Below, piece by piece: positions 45,953 through 55,083 of a stretch of DNA of 64,000 nucleotides. Source of the DNA: an uncultured Eubacteriales bacterium. Its GTDB lineage: Bacteria; Bacillota; Clostridia; Christensenellales; UBA1242. The notes under the pieces are model-generated. The model searched no databases, was not told the origin of the DNA, and saw only the letters and a list, made by a program, of their open reading frames with translations. The DNA lies in assembly GCA_949001935.1 (NCBI GenBank), contig CARJLX010000002.1:75404-139403 (forward strand). The letters are read 5' to 3'. Each line of letters opens with the position of its first letter. Within the stretch, counting starts at the first letter, position 1. The position numbers and the translations under genes are program-made.

Positions 45953-47488
45953 ATGGCAGGCGATAAAGTTAAGAGAGGTTTTGGTTTTTATTTATTTATG
46001 CTTTTGCTTATTATTTTAGCAGCCTTTTTGGTCATTGTTATGGTTATGCTATTTTCTCCAGGGACTTCAATTTTAGGGTATAAATATTTTAGTTTTAATT
46101 ATAGTGAAGGCAAGGAAATTGTTCTAACCGAAACTACTGCTTCTACAGAGGGTGGGCAAAAAATTCCTCTGGATTTTAATAATATAGACGAATTTAATAT
46201 TAATGCAGATTATGCAAATATTGTAGTTTCAAGAAGTGATGCTGATAAATCGCAAGATTGTATAAGAATAATTAATACAGCAAAAGGATTTGCTAAAGAT
46301 GAAGGTGATGGAACTGTTGATTCAACTGCTTTTACTTATTCAATAACTTTAAAGGAAGAAGATGACAAAAAGATGTTGACGGTTTCTGTGACAGAGCCTA
46401 AGGGATTTTTATATTTTTCTAAAAATATAGTTATAAATGTTTGTGCTAAAAAGGGTGGTATAAATTTTCTTGGCTCAGATTTTATAATTACAACTAATTC
46501 TGGCAAAGTGTCTATTGGTGAAAATCTTGTAAGTGGTCTTAATATTTCAACAAATAGTGGGAATATAGTTTTGGCAGAAAATTATGAAGCTAAAGAAGGG
46601 GAAACAATAAAGAGTTTAGCATATAGTTCACTTTATTTAACTACAAATAATGGTAGAGTTTCAACCCCTTGCAATTTAATTGTTTCAAATGATGCTAAAT
46701 TTTCTATCAATGGAAATGGAAATTTTGATTTGCAAGATGTAACAGGGTATCGTGGTGTTCAATTAGCTATTAATAAAGGTAATTTTAAGGCAAAAGACAT
46801 TATTGGCAGTGTTAAAGTTTTGAATTTAAATAACGGAATTATTGATATTCAAGGTATTTATAAAACTAATCTGAAGACTGATGCAGGCTCATTTGATACA
46901 AATAAAACCAATACTCTTGGAAATTCTACTATTAAACTTGGTCTTGTTGGCGATTTGTCTATTCCATATGGTGAAAGTAGTCGAATTGAAATTGGCTCTT
47001 TAACAGGGCAATCTTTTGTCAGAACAACTTCAGGTAGTGTTGTAGTTAAAGATAAATTGACTGCACCTTGTATTATTCAAACAACAACTGGTAATGTTGA
47101 CTTAAAAATTGATGATAGCAAAATAAATTCAGAGTTTAATTATTTATCAGAACGCAAACATTTGGTTGAAAGTGAGAAAGGAAATATTACTTTAAGATTT
47201 GAATCAACTGTTCAATCTTTAAATGAAATAAGAACTCAAGGAGATGTTGAAATTCTTATGCAAAAAGATAGTAAATTCTTGCTTGCTTTGAACACTTACG
47301 ATAATAAATCAATTGAAAAGCTTGGCGGAAAAACTACTATTGAAAATGTAGATAATGATCAATATGAATATCCTTTCAAAGTTAATTACGTTGACGCTTC
47401 AGATAATATTAAATACACAACAAATAGAATTGATGTATTTGCGAATGGTAAAATTTATGCTCATTTTGCTTCAGCTACAGTTGCATAA
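45953..47488 (+). CDS. Membrane-anchored repeat protein, DUF4097-like (511 aa)
   Basis: The start at 45953 follows AAAAAGGAGG; an upstream open frame has no ribosome site. A single hydrophobic segment (about 10-40, FYLFMLLLIILAAFLVIV) anchors a long outside part. This is composed of short beta-strand repeats with Gly/Asn turns (ITTNSGKVSIGEN, ISTNSGNIVLAEN, LTTNNGRVSTPCN, RTTSGSVVVKD). The pattern resembles DUF4097-type beta-solenoid proteins, which sit at bacterial surfaces. Function is unknown. Monocistronic with a strong terminator. Confidence 0.75.
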   Translation: MAGDKVKRGFGFYLFMLLLIILAAFLVIVMVMLFSPGTSILGYKYFSFNYSEGKEIVLTETTASTEGGQKIPLDFNNIDEFNINADYANIVVSRSDADKSQDCIRIINTAKGFAKDEGDGTVDSTAFTYSITLKEEDDKKMLTVSVTEPKGFLYFSKNIVINVCAKKGGINFLGSDFIITTNSGKVSIGENLVSGLNISTNSGNIVLAENYEAKEGETIKSLAYSSLYLTTNNGRVSTPCNLIVSNDAKFSINGNGNFDLQDVTGYRGVQLAINKGNFKAKDIIGSVKVLNLNNGIIDIQGIYKTNLKTDAGSFDTNKTNTLGNSTIKLGLVGDLSIPYGESSRIEIGSLTGQSFVRTTSGSVVVKDKLTAPCIIQTTTGNVDLKIDDSKINSEFNYLSERKHLVESEKGNITLRFESTVQSLNEIRTQGDVEILMQKDSKFLLALNTYDNKSIEKLGGKTTIENVDNDQYEYPFKVNYVDASDNIKYTTNRIDVFANGKIYAHFASATVA

Positions 47489-47495
47489 AGTATTA

Positions 47496-47533
47496 AAAAT
47501 AGAGGTTTAACAGTTTTCAAACCCTCTATTTTT
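47496..47533 (+). terminator. Terminator after the DUF4097-like gene
   Basis: AAAAATAGAGGTTT and AAACCCTCTATTTTT form a stem with one bulge and a T-rich end. Confidence 0.8.
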
Positions 47534-47607
47534 ATTTTTAAAAAACTTTAAAATCATTTTTTAAATAGTGATATTTTATGTTAAAATATCCTCAATGGAG
47601 GTCTTGC

Positions 47608-48645
47608 TTGAAAATTGTTCATATAGCTGATGTGCATTTAGGTGCAACCAATAAAAAGTTGTCTATGCCTCTTCAAAAGAGTTTGAAACTTGAAAATGCA
47701 AATAGGCTTAAATATGTTTTTGATTATGCTAAAAAAATTAACGCCGAGGCTATTATTATCTCAGGTGACCTTTTTCATAGCAAAAATCCAAGCAATCAAT
47801 TGGTTAAGTTTTTTGTAGATATACTTTCTTCTTGTCAAATTCCTGTATTTTATGTTAAAGGTAACCATGATGAAGAGTTTATTTTTAGTGATAATTTTAA
47901 AAATTTAAATTTTAAGGTTTTTGACAAAGATTTCTCGAGTTTTGAACTTGGTGAAAATGTGGTTATAGGTGGACAAAGTGGGAATCAATTAGATTTGCCA
48001 AGTTTAAATCAAAATAAATTTAATATCGTTTTATTGCATGGTGATATTCATTCTAAAGGTAATGATTGTATAGATATTTCTCTTTGTAAAAATAAAAATA
48101 TCAACTATTTGGCACTTGGTCATATTCATACTTTTGAGCAGGGCAAATTGGATCTAAAGGGAGAATATGTTTATCCAGGATGTTTAACAGGAAATGGTTT
48201 TGATGAATGTGGAGAAAAAGGTTTAGTTGTTATCGAAACTCAAAGTTCCACAATTCAATTTGTACCAATTCAAGGAAAGTGTTTTGTTATTAAAAGAGTT
48301 GATATAACAGGTTTTAAAGATTATGACGATCTTGACTTAAAAATTCAAAAGGCATTAAAAAATTACGATGGAGATTTTATTAGAATTGAGCTTATTGGGC
48401 AATATGAGGAAGAACAAGATAAATATTTAGGGTTCTTATCTAATAAATATTCCAATATTTATCCATATTTTGAGATTGTAGATAAAAGCAAAATTAAACT
48501 TGATGCCGAGAAATTAAAAAAAGAAATTTTATCTTTTAAAGCTGAATTTTTGAGACTTGTTTGTGATGATAAAAGTTTAAGTGAGGAAGAAAAGAACGAG
48601 ATTTGTAGGCTTGGAATTTCTGCTTTAAGAGGAGATGATTTATGA
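47608..48645 (+). CDS. YhaO/SbcD-like DNA exonuclease
   Basis: The start is TTG 47608, because GGAGGT (47597-47602) lies five bases before it and MKIVHIADVHLGA is the standard N-terminus; an ATG at 47578 is rejected. The 345-residue protein is a calcineurin-like metallophosphoesterase with D8 and H10, ISGDLFH, GNHDEE, LLHGDIHS and LALGHIH as metal-binding motifs. It resembles Mre11/SbcD-type nucleases, and the adjacent ATPase suggests the YhaO/YhaN pair of Bacillus. The stop overlaps the next start by 4 bp. Confidence 0.85.
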   Translation: MKIVHIADVHLGATNKKLSMPLQKSLKLENANRLKYVFDYAKKINAEAIIISGDLFHSKNPSNQLVKFFVDILSSCQIPVFYVKGNHDEEFIFSDNFKNLNFKVFDKDFSSFELGENVVIGGQSGNQLDLPSLNQNKFNIVLLHGDIHSKGNDCIDISLCKNKNINYLALGHIHTFEQGKLDLKGEYVYPGCLTGNGFDECGEKGLVVIETQSSTIQFVPIQGKCFVIKRVDITGFKDYDDLDLKIQKALKNYDGDFIRIELIGQYEEEQDKYLGFLSNKYSNIYPYFEIVDKSKIKLDAEKLKKEILSFKAEFLRLVCDDKSLSEEEKNEICRLGISALRGDDL

Positions 48646-50411
48646 AATTAATTAAATGTCATATAAACTCCTTTGGTAGGCTTGAAAATTATGATTACAA
48701 TTTTTCTAATGGAATTAATATGCTTTTTGAAAGCAATGGTAAGGGCAAAACTACCTTTACTATCTTTTTGAAAGCAATGTTTTATGGAATGGCTAAAAAG
48801 GGAAATAACAGGGCGTATGCGGTTGAGAGAAGCAAATATATGCCATGGAATGGTGGGGTTTATGGAGGTAGTTTAACATTTGAAATTGGCAATAAAATTT
48901 ATACTATTATTAGACAGTTTGCTCAAACCCCAGAGGGCGACACCTTTCAACTTATAGACGAGAAAACTGGTTTAGTTTCAAATGCATTTACCAAAGATTT
49001 GGGGCTTGAAATATTTGGCGTTGGGGTTGAAACTTTTGAGATAACAGCTTTTCTTTCTCAAGAAGGAGGAGTCGGCAATTTGAATGATGAGGTTAGGGCG
49101 ACTTTGACGGGAGCGAATAAATTTGAAAATGACCTTGCAAGTTGCTCGCAAGCACAAAAGATAATATCTTCAGCGGTTACTCAAGAGAAGAATTCATGTC
49201 CTAAACAAGTTCAGTTGGAGGAAATAAAGCATGCTATAAAAGAAGGTGAAAATTTACAGGAATTTAATCGTCAACAACTTATTTCAATGCAAAATGAATT
49301 AAAAGAGTTAGAAGAAAAACATAAAAGTCTTTTATCTAGTCAAGAGAAATTAAAGCAGGAATTTAATAAATCTGTGACAGCAAAAGAAAATCTCGGAGTT
49401 TTAAATGCTAAAATTGAAGCATTTAAAACAGACCTTACAAGGCTTCAAAATGAAAAAATAAGTTTGTTGAAAGATAGCGAATTTAAATCAAATAATACAA
49501 CATCAAATAAAGGCAAAAAATTGATTATAGGTTGCTCTTTAAGTTCGGTTATTTTATTGTTAGGTTTGATTGGAATTATTTTAAGTTTCTTCTTGCCAAA
49601 TAAAACAATCTTGTTGACTATAGGTGTATCTTTAAGTGTTTTGTGTTTAATTGTTTTTGGGATAACTTTAATCAATTATGTAGGAAATAGCGAGAAAAAC
49701 AGTTTACAAAATCAAGAGCATATTACGCGTGAAATTAAACTTTCCCAAATTAATAAATCTATATCAAATCTTGAAAGAGATATAGAGGAAGGTGAGGAAG
49801 ATTTACAAAAACTTATAGGTGAGATTAAAGAGGTCAATTATGATAATGCACTTTCTCTATTTCACAATATCGACAAAGAGAAAAGTCTACTTGAGGTTAA
49901 GATAAATCAAGTTAAAAGGGAGATGGATTTTCAAGAAGAAAGGCTTTGCCAATTGAGGGAAAATCTTTTAAACCTAAGTGAAAAGAGGACTGAAGGTTTG
50001 AAAAAACTTGAAATTTTAGATAAAACTAAAGAATTCTTGAATTTAGCAAAAGAAAATGTTTCAAAAAGATATTTACAGCCTATGCAAGAGGCGTTTTTAA
50101 ATCTTTATACTCTTTTTAAAACAGATGAAAAGTTGTCATTAGATATAAATCTTAATGTAAATCAAATAACTTCGGTGGGCTTGAAAGAAAGGGAATATCT
50201 TTCTCAAGGTGTTCAAGATTTATTATCAATTTGTAGACGGTTTGCTTTATTAGATAAAGTTTTTGTTAAAAATAAACCTTTTATTGTGCTTGATGATCCT
50301 TTTGTTAATCTAGATGATGAAAAATTAAAAGTTGCCAAATCTATCTTGGCGAATTATGCCGAAAATTATCAAATTATTTATATTTGTTCACATTCGCGTT
50401 GTAAAGTTTGA
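48642..50411 (+). CDS. YhaN/SbcC-like ATPase with membrane segments
   Basis: This 589-residue ABC-type ATPase has Walker A ESNGKGKTTF (30-39), a signature-like LSQGVQDLLSICRRF and Walker B FIVLDDPFVNLDD near the C-terminus. The coiled-coil arms are interrupted by two hydrophobic segments (about 285-345), as in Bacillus YhaN, so the complex should be membrane-bound. It is much shorter than SbcC (about 1000 aa). It is translationally coupled to the nuclease, and the pair is likely to act on DNA ends. Confidence 0.85.
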   Translation: MKLIKCHINSFGRLENYDYNFSNGINMLFESNGKGKTTFTIFLKAMFYGMAKKGNNRAYAVERSKYMPWNGGVYGGSLTFEIGNKIYTIIRQFAQTPEGDTFQLIDEKTGLVSNAFTKDLGLEIFGVGVETFEITAFLSQEGGVGNLNDEVRATLTGANKFENDLASCSQAQKIISSAVTQEKNSCPKQVQLEEIKHAIKEGENLQEFNRQQLISMQNELKELEEKHKSLLSSQEKLKQEFNKSVTAKENLGVLNAKIEAFKTDLTRLQNEKISLLKDSEFKSNNTTSNKGKKLIIGCSLSSVILLLGLIGIILSFFLPNKTILLTIGVSLSVLCLIVFGITLINYVGNSEKNSLQNQEHITREIKLSQINKSISNLERDIEEGEEDLQKLIGEIKEVNYDNALSLFHNIDKEKSLLEVKINQVKREMDFQEERLCQLRENLLNLSEKRTEGLKKLEILDKTKEFLNLAKENVSKRYLQPMQEAFLNLYTLFKTDEKLSLDINLNVNQITSVGLKEREYLSQGVQDLLSICRRFALLDKVFVKNKPFIVLDDPFVNLDDEKLKVAKSILANYAENYQIIYICSHSRCKV

Positions 50412-50477
50412 TTTTTTGGCTGAAAATCTTTGTTTAACCATTTAGAGTGTGCTAAAATAAATTTTGGAAGGTGTTTT

Positions 50478-51131
50478 ATGGATATTATAACAATTAGAGA
50501 ACCAAGTGAAATTAAAAAGTATCTTAAGGAAGGTGCTGACTCTGTTTATGAGTTTAAAATCCTTGGGTTACTTGTTAATGTGAAATTCAAGTGTAATATT
50601 TTTGATACAAGAAATAAGCGAGTTCATGATAATGGTCAGGATGGGGGAATGGTGATTTTTAAGGCTCATTCTATAAAGGGTAATAATATTATTGTTGATC
50701 GTCTTGAAGCCGATAAAATTAAAGCCAACTCTATTGTATCTACTTATATCTTTGCAGATAAGGTGAAAGCTCAAACTATTGAAAGTATGAATATTGAGGC
50801 AAGAAAAGTTAAAGCAAAAATCATCAACAGTTTGGTTATTGAAGCGGGCAAGATAAAGGCAGATTATATTGATATTTGTGAACTCAGAAATTGTGACAAA
50901 CTGAAGGCTAAAAAAGTGACTCTTCTTTCTATGAATGGAGGAAAAATACAAGCAGGTGAAGTTTCTTTTAATAATAAGAAAGAGGAAGAATGTCTGCCAA
51001 TGACTCGCCGAAGATTTACGAAAAAGATTGATGGTAATGAAGATAAAAACATCAATAAAGTTAAATTAACGAAACCGAAAGAGTCTGTTAAAAGTTCAAA
51101 AGAAACCAAAATAAACAAAAAACAAGGGTAA
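50478..51131 (+). CDS. Beta-helix repeat protein of unknown function (217 aa)
   Basis: The start at 50478 follows TTGGAAGG; an upstream extension to 50430 is rejected. Residues about 75-165 consist of short repeats of the form (A/E)xKIKAx(S/T)I, such as EADKIKANSI, FADKVKAQTI, EARKVKAKII and EAGKIKADYI, likely a small right-handed beta-helix. The C-terminus is a lysine-rich tail. Similar uncharacterised proteins are frequent in Firmicutes. Confidence 0.65.
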   Translation: MDIITIREPSEIKKYLKEGADSVYEFKILGLLVNVKFKCNIFDTRNKRVHDNGQDGGMVIFKAHSIKGNNIIVDRLEADKIKANSIVSTYIFADKVKAQTIESMNIEARKVKAKIINSLVIEAGKIKADYIDICELRNCDKLKAKKVTLLSMNGGKIQAGEVSFNNKKEEECLPMTRRRFTKKIDGNEDKNINKVKLTKPKESVKSSKETKINKKQG

Positions 51132-51144
51132 TACCTTGTTTTTT
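51117..51144. terminator. Bidirectional terminator
   Basis: AAAAAACAAGG and CCTTGTTTTTT flank a 6-nt loop, between two convergent genes. Confidence 0.85.
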
Positions 51145-52060
51145 ATATTAACTCTTTTAAATTCTCCTCTGCTTCGACAATTTCTTCTTGTGTTTGTGAA
51201 AGGGGTTTTGATTTTAAATTTTTTGCAATGTTTTTGTTGCTTCGAATTAAGTCCTCTCGTTCTTCTTGTTCAAGTCTTTCTTCATCAGCGTAAAATTCGT
51301 CTATTGTCTTTTTATAAAAAGCATAAGTTCTATCAGTTAGTTCGATAGTTTGGCGTCTAATTTCAAGACTTTTATCTTGATAAATTGGCTCTCCAACATG
51401 TACAGTAAAGTAGTATTTATATTTCTCTTTTCCCTTCTTAGCAGGGCGTTTTCTAAGTTTGCGTCTAAAAGAAACTACTACTGGAAGTATGGGAACATCA
51501 TTTTTCACTGCAAATCTAAATGCTCCTTTTTTGAATGGTCTAATACCGCGATAAAATGGCCATAATGAGGCTTCTGGACAAATTAGTATAGCCTTCTTCT
51601 TTTTTAGTAATTCGGTTATACAAGCCTCAAAAGGTGGCATTGCTTTTATGCTTGTTGGAATTGGTATTCCGCCTAAAGAGCGGAGTAGAAATCCAACAAA
51701 AGGCATATTTATATTGTCTTTCAGGGTGATAAAGTAGCATTTTCTATGATGCAAAAGCCTGGTGCCGACAAGCAGGTTGTCAAAATTATGCACATGATTA
51801 ACTGTGACGATAACTCCTTTTCTTCTAACTTTTTTTATGTTTTCTTTTCCAACTATTTTTAATTTATAACGCCTTTTCAACCAAGGGCCCATAAACATAA
51901 TAACAATTCGTCTAAAAAACCTACTAAAGGCTCTAAATATAATATTTTTGTTTACAAAATTATAGTTTTCATCAATTTCTTCATCTCTTGCGGCAATAGA
52001 ATTTTCTACCATGTGAGCATGAGGATCATCTGGTCTTTCAATGCCATCTCTATCAATCAT
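51143..52060 (-). CDS. 1-acyl-sn-glycerol-3-phosphate acyltransferase family protein
   Basis: This 305-residue PlsC-family protein has the catalytic HX4D motif as H89-D94 in NHVHNFD, and the glycerophosphate-binding CPEASLWPFYRG with GAFRFAVKNDVPILPV. It is likely to acylate lysophosphatidate in phospholipid synthesis. Residues about 40-60 form a hydrophobic, arginine-rich membrane-associating segment. The start at 52060 follows AAAAGGAG; an earlier start at 52087 lacks a site. The C-terminal 60 residues are charged and helical. Confidence 0.85.
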   Translation of the reverse strand: MIDRDGIERPDDPHAHMVENSIAARDEEIDENYNFVNKNIIFRAFSRFFRRIVIMFMGPWLKRRYKLKIVGKENIKKVRRKGVIVTVNHVHNFDNLLVGTRLLHHRKCYFITLKDNINMPFVGFLLRSLGGIPIPTSIKAMPPFEACITELLKKKKAILICPEASLWPFYRGIRPFKKGAFRFAVKNDVPILPVVVSFRRKLRKRPAKKGKEKYKYYFTVHVGEPIYQDKSLEIRRQTIELTDRTYAFYKKTIDEFYADEERLEQEEREDLIRSNKNIAKNLKSKPLSQTQEEIVEAEENLKELI

Positions 52061-52133
52061 AACTACTCCTTTTATTGATTTTAACAAATTTTGTCGTATT
52101 TAGTCAATAAATTTTTGTCTTTTTAATTTTTTC

Positions 52134-52163
52134 TTGACGAAAATCGTTTGATTAGTATATAAT
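52134..52163 (+). promoter_or_regulatory. Promoter of the 52182 gene
   Basis: TTGACG (52134-52139), 18 bp, TATAAT (52158-52163). Confidence 0.7.
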
Positions 52164-52181
52164 ATTATCGAGGCAAAATTT

Positions 52182-52547
52182 ATGTTTATAATATTTGATA
52201 TCTTGTTTACAATAGTTCCAGTTGTGATTATTATTACATTTGTTGTTTTTGCTATTAAATCTGCAAAAACAAATAAGCGAATTAGAAATAGTGATGAGTT
52301 TAAAGAAATTTTTGATAAAATCGAAAGGGAAAATAAGCAACTTAACAATGAAGATTTAACTGATGAAGAGATTGAGGAAGAACTTGTTAAAAGGTTTAAT
52401 GCATATTCGCCTGAAAAAAATAATAATATTCCTTCTCAACCAAATCATGATGATACATGTAATGAAAAAGCTTGTGATGGCTGTGGAGCAGAAGATGTGT
52501 ATGCTCAGGTTTATGGTAAACGAAAGAAAAATAAATTAAAAAAGTAG
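52182..52547 (+). CDS. Hypothetical single-pass membrane protein (121 aa)
   Basis: A CGAGG site precedes the ATG. The first 23 residues form a membrane segment (MFIIFDILFTIVPVVIIITF). A basic stretch, an acidic helix (NEDLTDEEIEEELVKRF) and a small cysteine motif CNEKACDGCG (about 97-106) follow; these could bind a metal. No family was recognised. Confidence 0.65.
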   Translation: MFIIFDILFTIVPVVIIITFVVFAIKSAKTNKRIRNSDEFKEIFDKIERENKQLNNEDLTDEEIEEELVKRFNAYSPEKNNNIPSQPNHDDTCNEKACDGCGAEDVYAQVYGKRKKNKLKK

Positions 52548-52596
52548 TAAAAAGTATAATTTTTAAACAAAAATTAAAAAAATATTTGAAAAATAG

Positions 52597-52625
52597 TTGA
52601 TTTTTGTTTAAGTTTTTGCTATAGT
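52597..52625 (+). promoter_or_regulatory. Promoter of the tRNA cluster
   Basis: TTGATT (52597-52602), 17 bp, TATAGT (52620-52625), 61 bp upstream of tRNA-Gly. Confidence 0.6.
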
Positions 52626-52686
52626 AATAGAGCAATCATGATTTCCTGCATATAATGTTTTAGGAGAGGCGATTGCTTAAAACAAT

Positions 52687-52761
52687 GCGGGAGTGGCTCA
52701 GTGGTAGAGCGTTGCCTTGCCAAGGCAAATGTCGCGAGTTCGAATCTCGTCTTCCGCTCCA
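52687..52761 (+). tRNA. tRNA-Gly (anticodon GCC), CCA encoded
   Basis: GCGGGAG pairs with CTTCCGC; the anticodon loop TTGCCAA in stem TTGCC/GGCAA gives GCC. CCA is at 52759-52761. Confidence 0.95.
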
Positions 52762-52772
52762 TTACGGAAAGG

Positions 52773-52818
52773 AGGCGGGGAATCAAATTTTATCAATTTT
52801 TGATTTATCCGCCTTTTA
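52773..52818 (+). terminator. Hairpin between tRNA-Gly and tRNA-Cys
   Basis: AGGCGGggAATCAAA pairs with TTTGATTTatCCGCCT, followed by TTTATT. It could terminate or mark processing. Confidence 0.65.
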
Positions 52819-52822
52819 TTAT

Positions 52823-52897
52823 GGTACCATCGCCAAGCGGTAAGGCAAAGGTCTGCAAAACCTTTATTCCCCGGTTCAAATCCGGGTGGTACCTCCA
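52823..52897 (+). tRNA. tRNA-Cys (anticodon GCA), CCA encoded
   Basis: GGTACCA pairs with TGGTACC; the anticodon loop CTGCAAA in stem AAGGT/ACCTT gives GCA. CCA is at 52895-52897. Confidence 0.95.
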
Positions 52898-53140
52898 ATT
52901 TGCGAACTTTGGTTGAATGATCTAGATTTTGCAAGCAAAATCTTTTGATTTCAACGCCAAGTTCGCTCATTCACCGCCAAACAAAAATCCTCTTATAAGG
53001 CGATTTTGCGGTGACTCTCATGCGAAGATTGCACATTGTTAGGTTAGTAAAAATCGCAACATTTAACATAAAAGTTGCGACCAGCTCGTAGACTTTTGAG
53101 CAAAAAAAGTTGAGAGTTTAAAGCAAGAATTTCGCATCAT
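52898..53140. repeat. Palindrome-rich intergenic DNA upstream of tRNA-Leu
   Basis: This stretch has no gene and nested inverted repeats: GCGAACTT (from 52902) with AAGTTCGC (to 52968), enclosing AGATTTTGC/GCAAAATCT, and CACCGC with GCGGTG around 52973-53015. Confidence 0.6.
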
Positions 53141-53197
53141 GCCGGTGTGGCGGAATGGCAGACGCACAGGACTTAAAATCGTGTGCGTCCCACACCT
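53141..53197 (+). pseudogene. 5' half of a split tRNA-Leu
   Basis: From 53141 the sequence follows a tRNA-Leu from its 5' end through the anticodon loop (ACTTAAAATC at 53171-53180), differing from the intact copy at 53212 by few bases, then diverges. Its anticodon-stem strand CAGGA pairs perfectly with TCCTG of the 3' fragment at 63426, not with the intact tRNA's TCCCG. The new downstream sequence (TGTGCGTC, CCACACC) pairs with GACGCACA and GGTGTGG of this half, so the remnant folds into a hairpin. Confidence 0.75.
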
Positions 53198-53211
53198 CAA
53201 AAACTTAATAT

Positions 53212-53297
<86 letters not shown>

Positions 53298-53303
53298 CCG
53301 AAA

Positions 53304-53336
53304 GTGCTTAAATACCGAACATTTAGGCATTTTTTA
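53304..53336 (+). terminator. Terminator after tRNA-Leu
   Basis: GTGCTTAAAT and ATTTAGGCAT pair with two G-U bonds, followed by T6. Confidence 0.7.
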
Positions 53337-53360
53337 ATAATTAACTTGTCACTTAAAATT

Positions 53361-53488
53361 TTCTAACAATCTTCACATTTTTCTAACAATTTCAATTTAT
53401 GCTTTGCAATATGTTCACTGATTTCTTATTTTTGAATTTATGCAAAAACTGATTTTTCTAACAATTTTCTAACAATCGTCTAACAATT
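53361..53488. repeat. Arm-type integrase site repeats (left end)
   Basis: TTCTAACAAT occurs at 53361-53370, 53381-53390, 53456-53465 and 53467-53476, with a near copy (GTCTAACAAT) at 53479-53488. A further copy is at 63254-63263 near the right end. Three GTTTAG(T/G)TTT repeats follow at about 53500-53529. This fits arm binding sites of a tyrosine integrase. Confidence 0.65.
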
Positions 53489-53556
53489 TATTTTGTATTG
53501 TTTAGTTTTGTTTAGTTTTGTTTAGGTTTATATAGTGTTATTTAATACCAAATAAG

Positions 53557-53599
53557 CAAAAAAATAAGGCGGGATTTTACTCTTGCCTTACTTTTTTTT
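53557..53599 (-). terminator. Integrase terminator
   Basis: AAAATAAGGC and GCCTTACTTTT form the stem just after the integrase stop, with T residues on the minus transcript. Confidence 0.7.
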
Positions 53600-53618
53600 A
53601 ATCAAAACTGCAACATTT

Positions 53619-54872
53619 TCACATTTCAAAGTCATGTTTCCGTTTTAGTTTACGCTTTTCTTCCAATAACTTTTCAAGTTCCTCAATCTCATTATCTAAA
53701 TCAGCTTCTTTCTTCTCCTCGAAATCCAAAGCTGTTGAAATCGCATTTGCGCTTGAAAGCTTACTTGAAAAATCCAAATGAGCATAAATGTCTGCTGTTG
53801 TTTGAAAGGTGGAATGTCCAAGCCACTCTTGGATTTGTTTCATTGGCACTCCATTTGCAAGCATTAAACTTGCACAGGAATGTCGCAAATCGTGAAAGCG
53901 AATGTGTTTGAGTTTGTGCCTGTTTTGGATGATTTTAAAATGATGAGATACAAAATCTGGCTTCAATAGTTCTCCCAATGGATTGACACAAACATAGTCC
54001 AAATACTTTGTGTTATAATTCTTTCCACATAGTTTGCGGTTTTGTTCCTGCTTTTGTTTTTCAGCTTTCAGCATTTGTTCGATTTGCGGAATAAGCGGCA
54101 AAGTCCTATTGCTTGTCTTGTTTTTCATTTTATTTTTGGCAACTAGTTTATTATCAACCTCAACAACTTTGTGATTGATTTTAATCATCTTGTTCTCAAA
54201 GTCAATAGCACTCCATTTCAATCCAAGCACTTCGCTTCGTCTAAGTCCATAGTAAGCAGTGATGTGAATGACAAGTTCAAGCGGGTCGCCTTTAATAACT
54301 TCAAACAATTTCATCAACTCGTTTTTGTTGTAAAACTCTGCCTGATATTTATCTTTCTTCGGTCTGTCAACAAAGTCAGCAACATTCTTTTCAACAAGCC
54401 CAAGTTTAACAGCACTCTGCAAAGCTTCTCGAATAAGCACATGATAATGAATTGCAGTGTTTCCATTTTTGCCTTCGCGATATAGTGTGTTATAAAATTC
54501 TTGTATGTGATAAGGTTGCAACTCTTTCAGATAAAGATTTTTCTTCTCAAAATATTTTGCCATATTTTTAATGGAGTAGGAGTAGCCTTTATATGAAATC
54601 TCCTCAACTTTACCTTTAATGGATGTCAGCCATTGCTGAAGAAAATCACTGAACAAAATGTCATTCTCATGTTTTGCTTTCTTCTGTTGAAATACATTGT
54701 CCTTTGCAGAATATTCCGCGATAATCTCATTCAATTTTTCTTCCGCTTTTCTTTTGTTTCCTTTTTCTGTCAAGCCTGTTGAAATCCAAACTTTTTTAAA
54801 TTTCCCATTCTCATCTTTGACAGATAAAACAGCGTAATATTTCCCGCTCTTGACTTGCAAACTACCTTTCAT
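53619..54872 (-). CDS. int: Tyrosine integrase, Tn916 type
   Basis: This 417-residue recombinase should integrate and excise the element at tRNA-Leu. An N-terminal AP2-like DNA-binding domain (about 1-60) is followed by a SAM-like core-binding domain and the catalytic domain. The catalytic residues are Arg211 (GLRRSE), His327 and Arg330 (HDLRHS), His353 (LGHST) and Tyr363. A charged coiled tail (385-417) follows. It overlaps the excisionase gene by 11 bp and faces the tRNA, the usual arrangement. Confidence 0.95.
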   Translation of the reverse strand: MKGSLQVKSGKYYAVLSVKDENGKFKKVWISTGLTEKGNKRKAEEKLNEIIAEYSAKDNVFQQKKAKHENDILFSDFLQQWLTSIKGKVEEISYKGYSYSIKNMAKYFEKKNLYLKELQPYHIQEFYNTLYREGKNGNTAIHYHVLIREALQSAVKLGLVEKNVADFVDRPKKDKYQAEFYNKNELMKLFEVIKGDPLELVIHITAYYGLRRSEVLGLKWSAIDFENKMIKINHKVVEVDNKLVAKNKMKNKTSNRTLPLIPQIEQMLKAEKQKQEQNRKLCGKNYNTKYLDYVCVNPLGELLKPDFVSHHFKIIQNRHKLKHIRFHDLRHSCASLMLANGVPMKQIQEWLGHSTFQTTADIYAHLDFSSKLSSANAISTALDFEEKKEADLDNEIEELEKLLEEKRKLKRKHDFEM

Positions 54873-55083
54873 CTTCAGCCTCGCTTGCGTTTAAAAAGTC
54901 AATCACGTTTTGCTTTGGAATTAAGATTTTGTTCCCAAATTTAATGCACTTTATTTGTCCAGATGAAATCAAATCATAAGCCAAATTTCTTCCAATGCCT
55001 AACATCTTTTGTAAGTCTTTTACTTTCACAACATCATCAAATTTTGTGAAAATGTTTTGTGTGTTTAATTGTATATTTGTCAT
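54862..55083 (-). CDS. xis: Excisionase / helix-turn-helix DNA-binding protein (73 aa)
   Basis: GAGGAG precedes the start. The protein has the MerR-like winged-helix pattern of small excisionases: VKDLQKMLGIGRNLAYDLISSGQIKC-type core with FGNKILIPKQNVIDFL, split here for length. Its end overlaps the integrase gene, so they are translated together. It is likely to direct excision or regulate int. Confidence 0.85.
   Translation of the reverse strand: MTNIQLNTQNIFTKFDDVVKVKDLQKMLGIGRNLAYDLISSGQIKCIKFGNKILIPKQNVIDFLNASEAEDER

Noticed and set aside
47578..47607. ATG start for the YhaO-like gene
   Set aside because: The ribosome site lies inside this stretch, and the family N-terminus starts at TTG 47608.
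53361..53530. CRISPR-like array from short repeats beside the integrase
   Set aside because: Repeats are only 10 bp, irregularly spaced and also occur at the far end of the element; arm-type integrase sites fit better.
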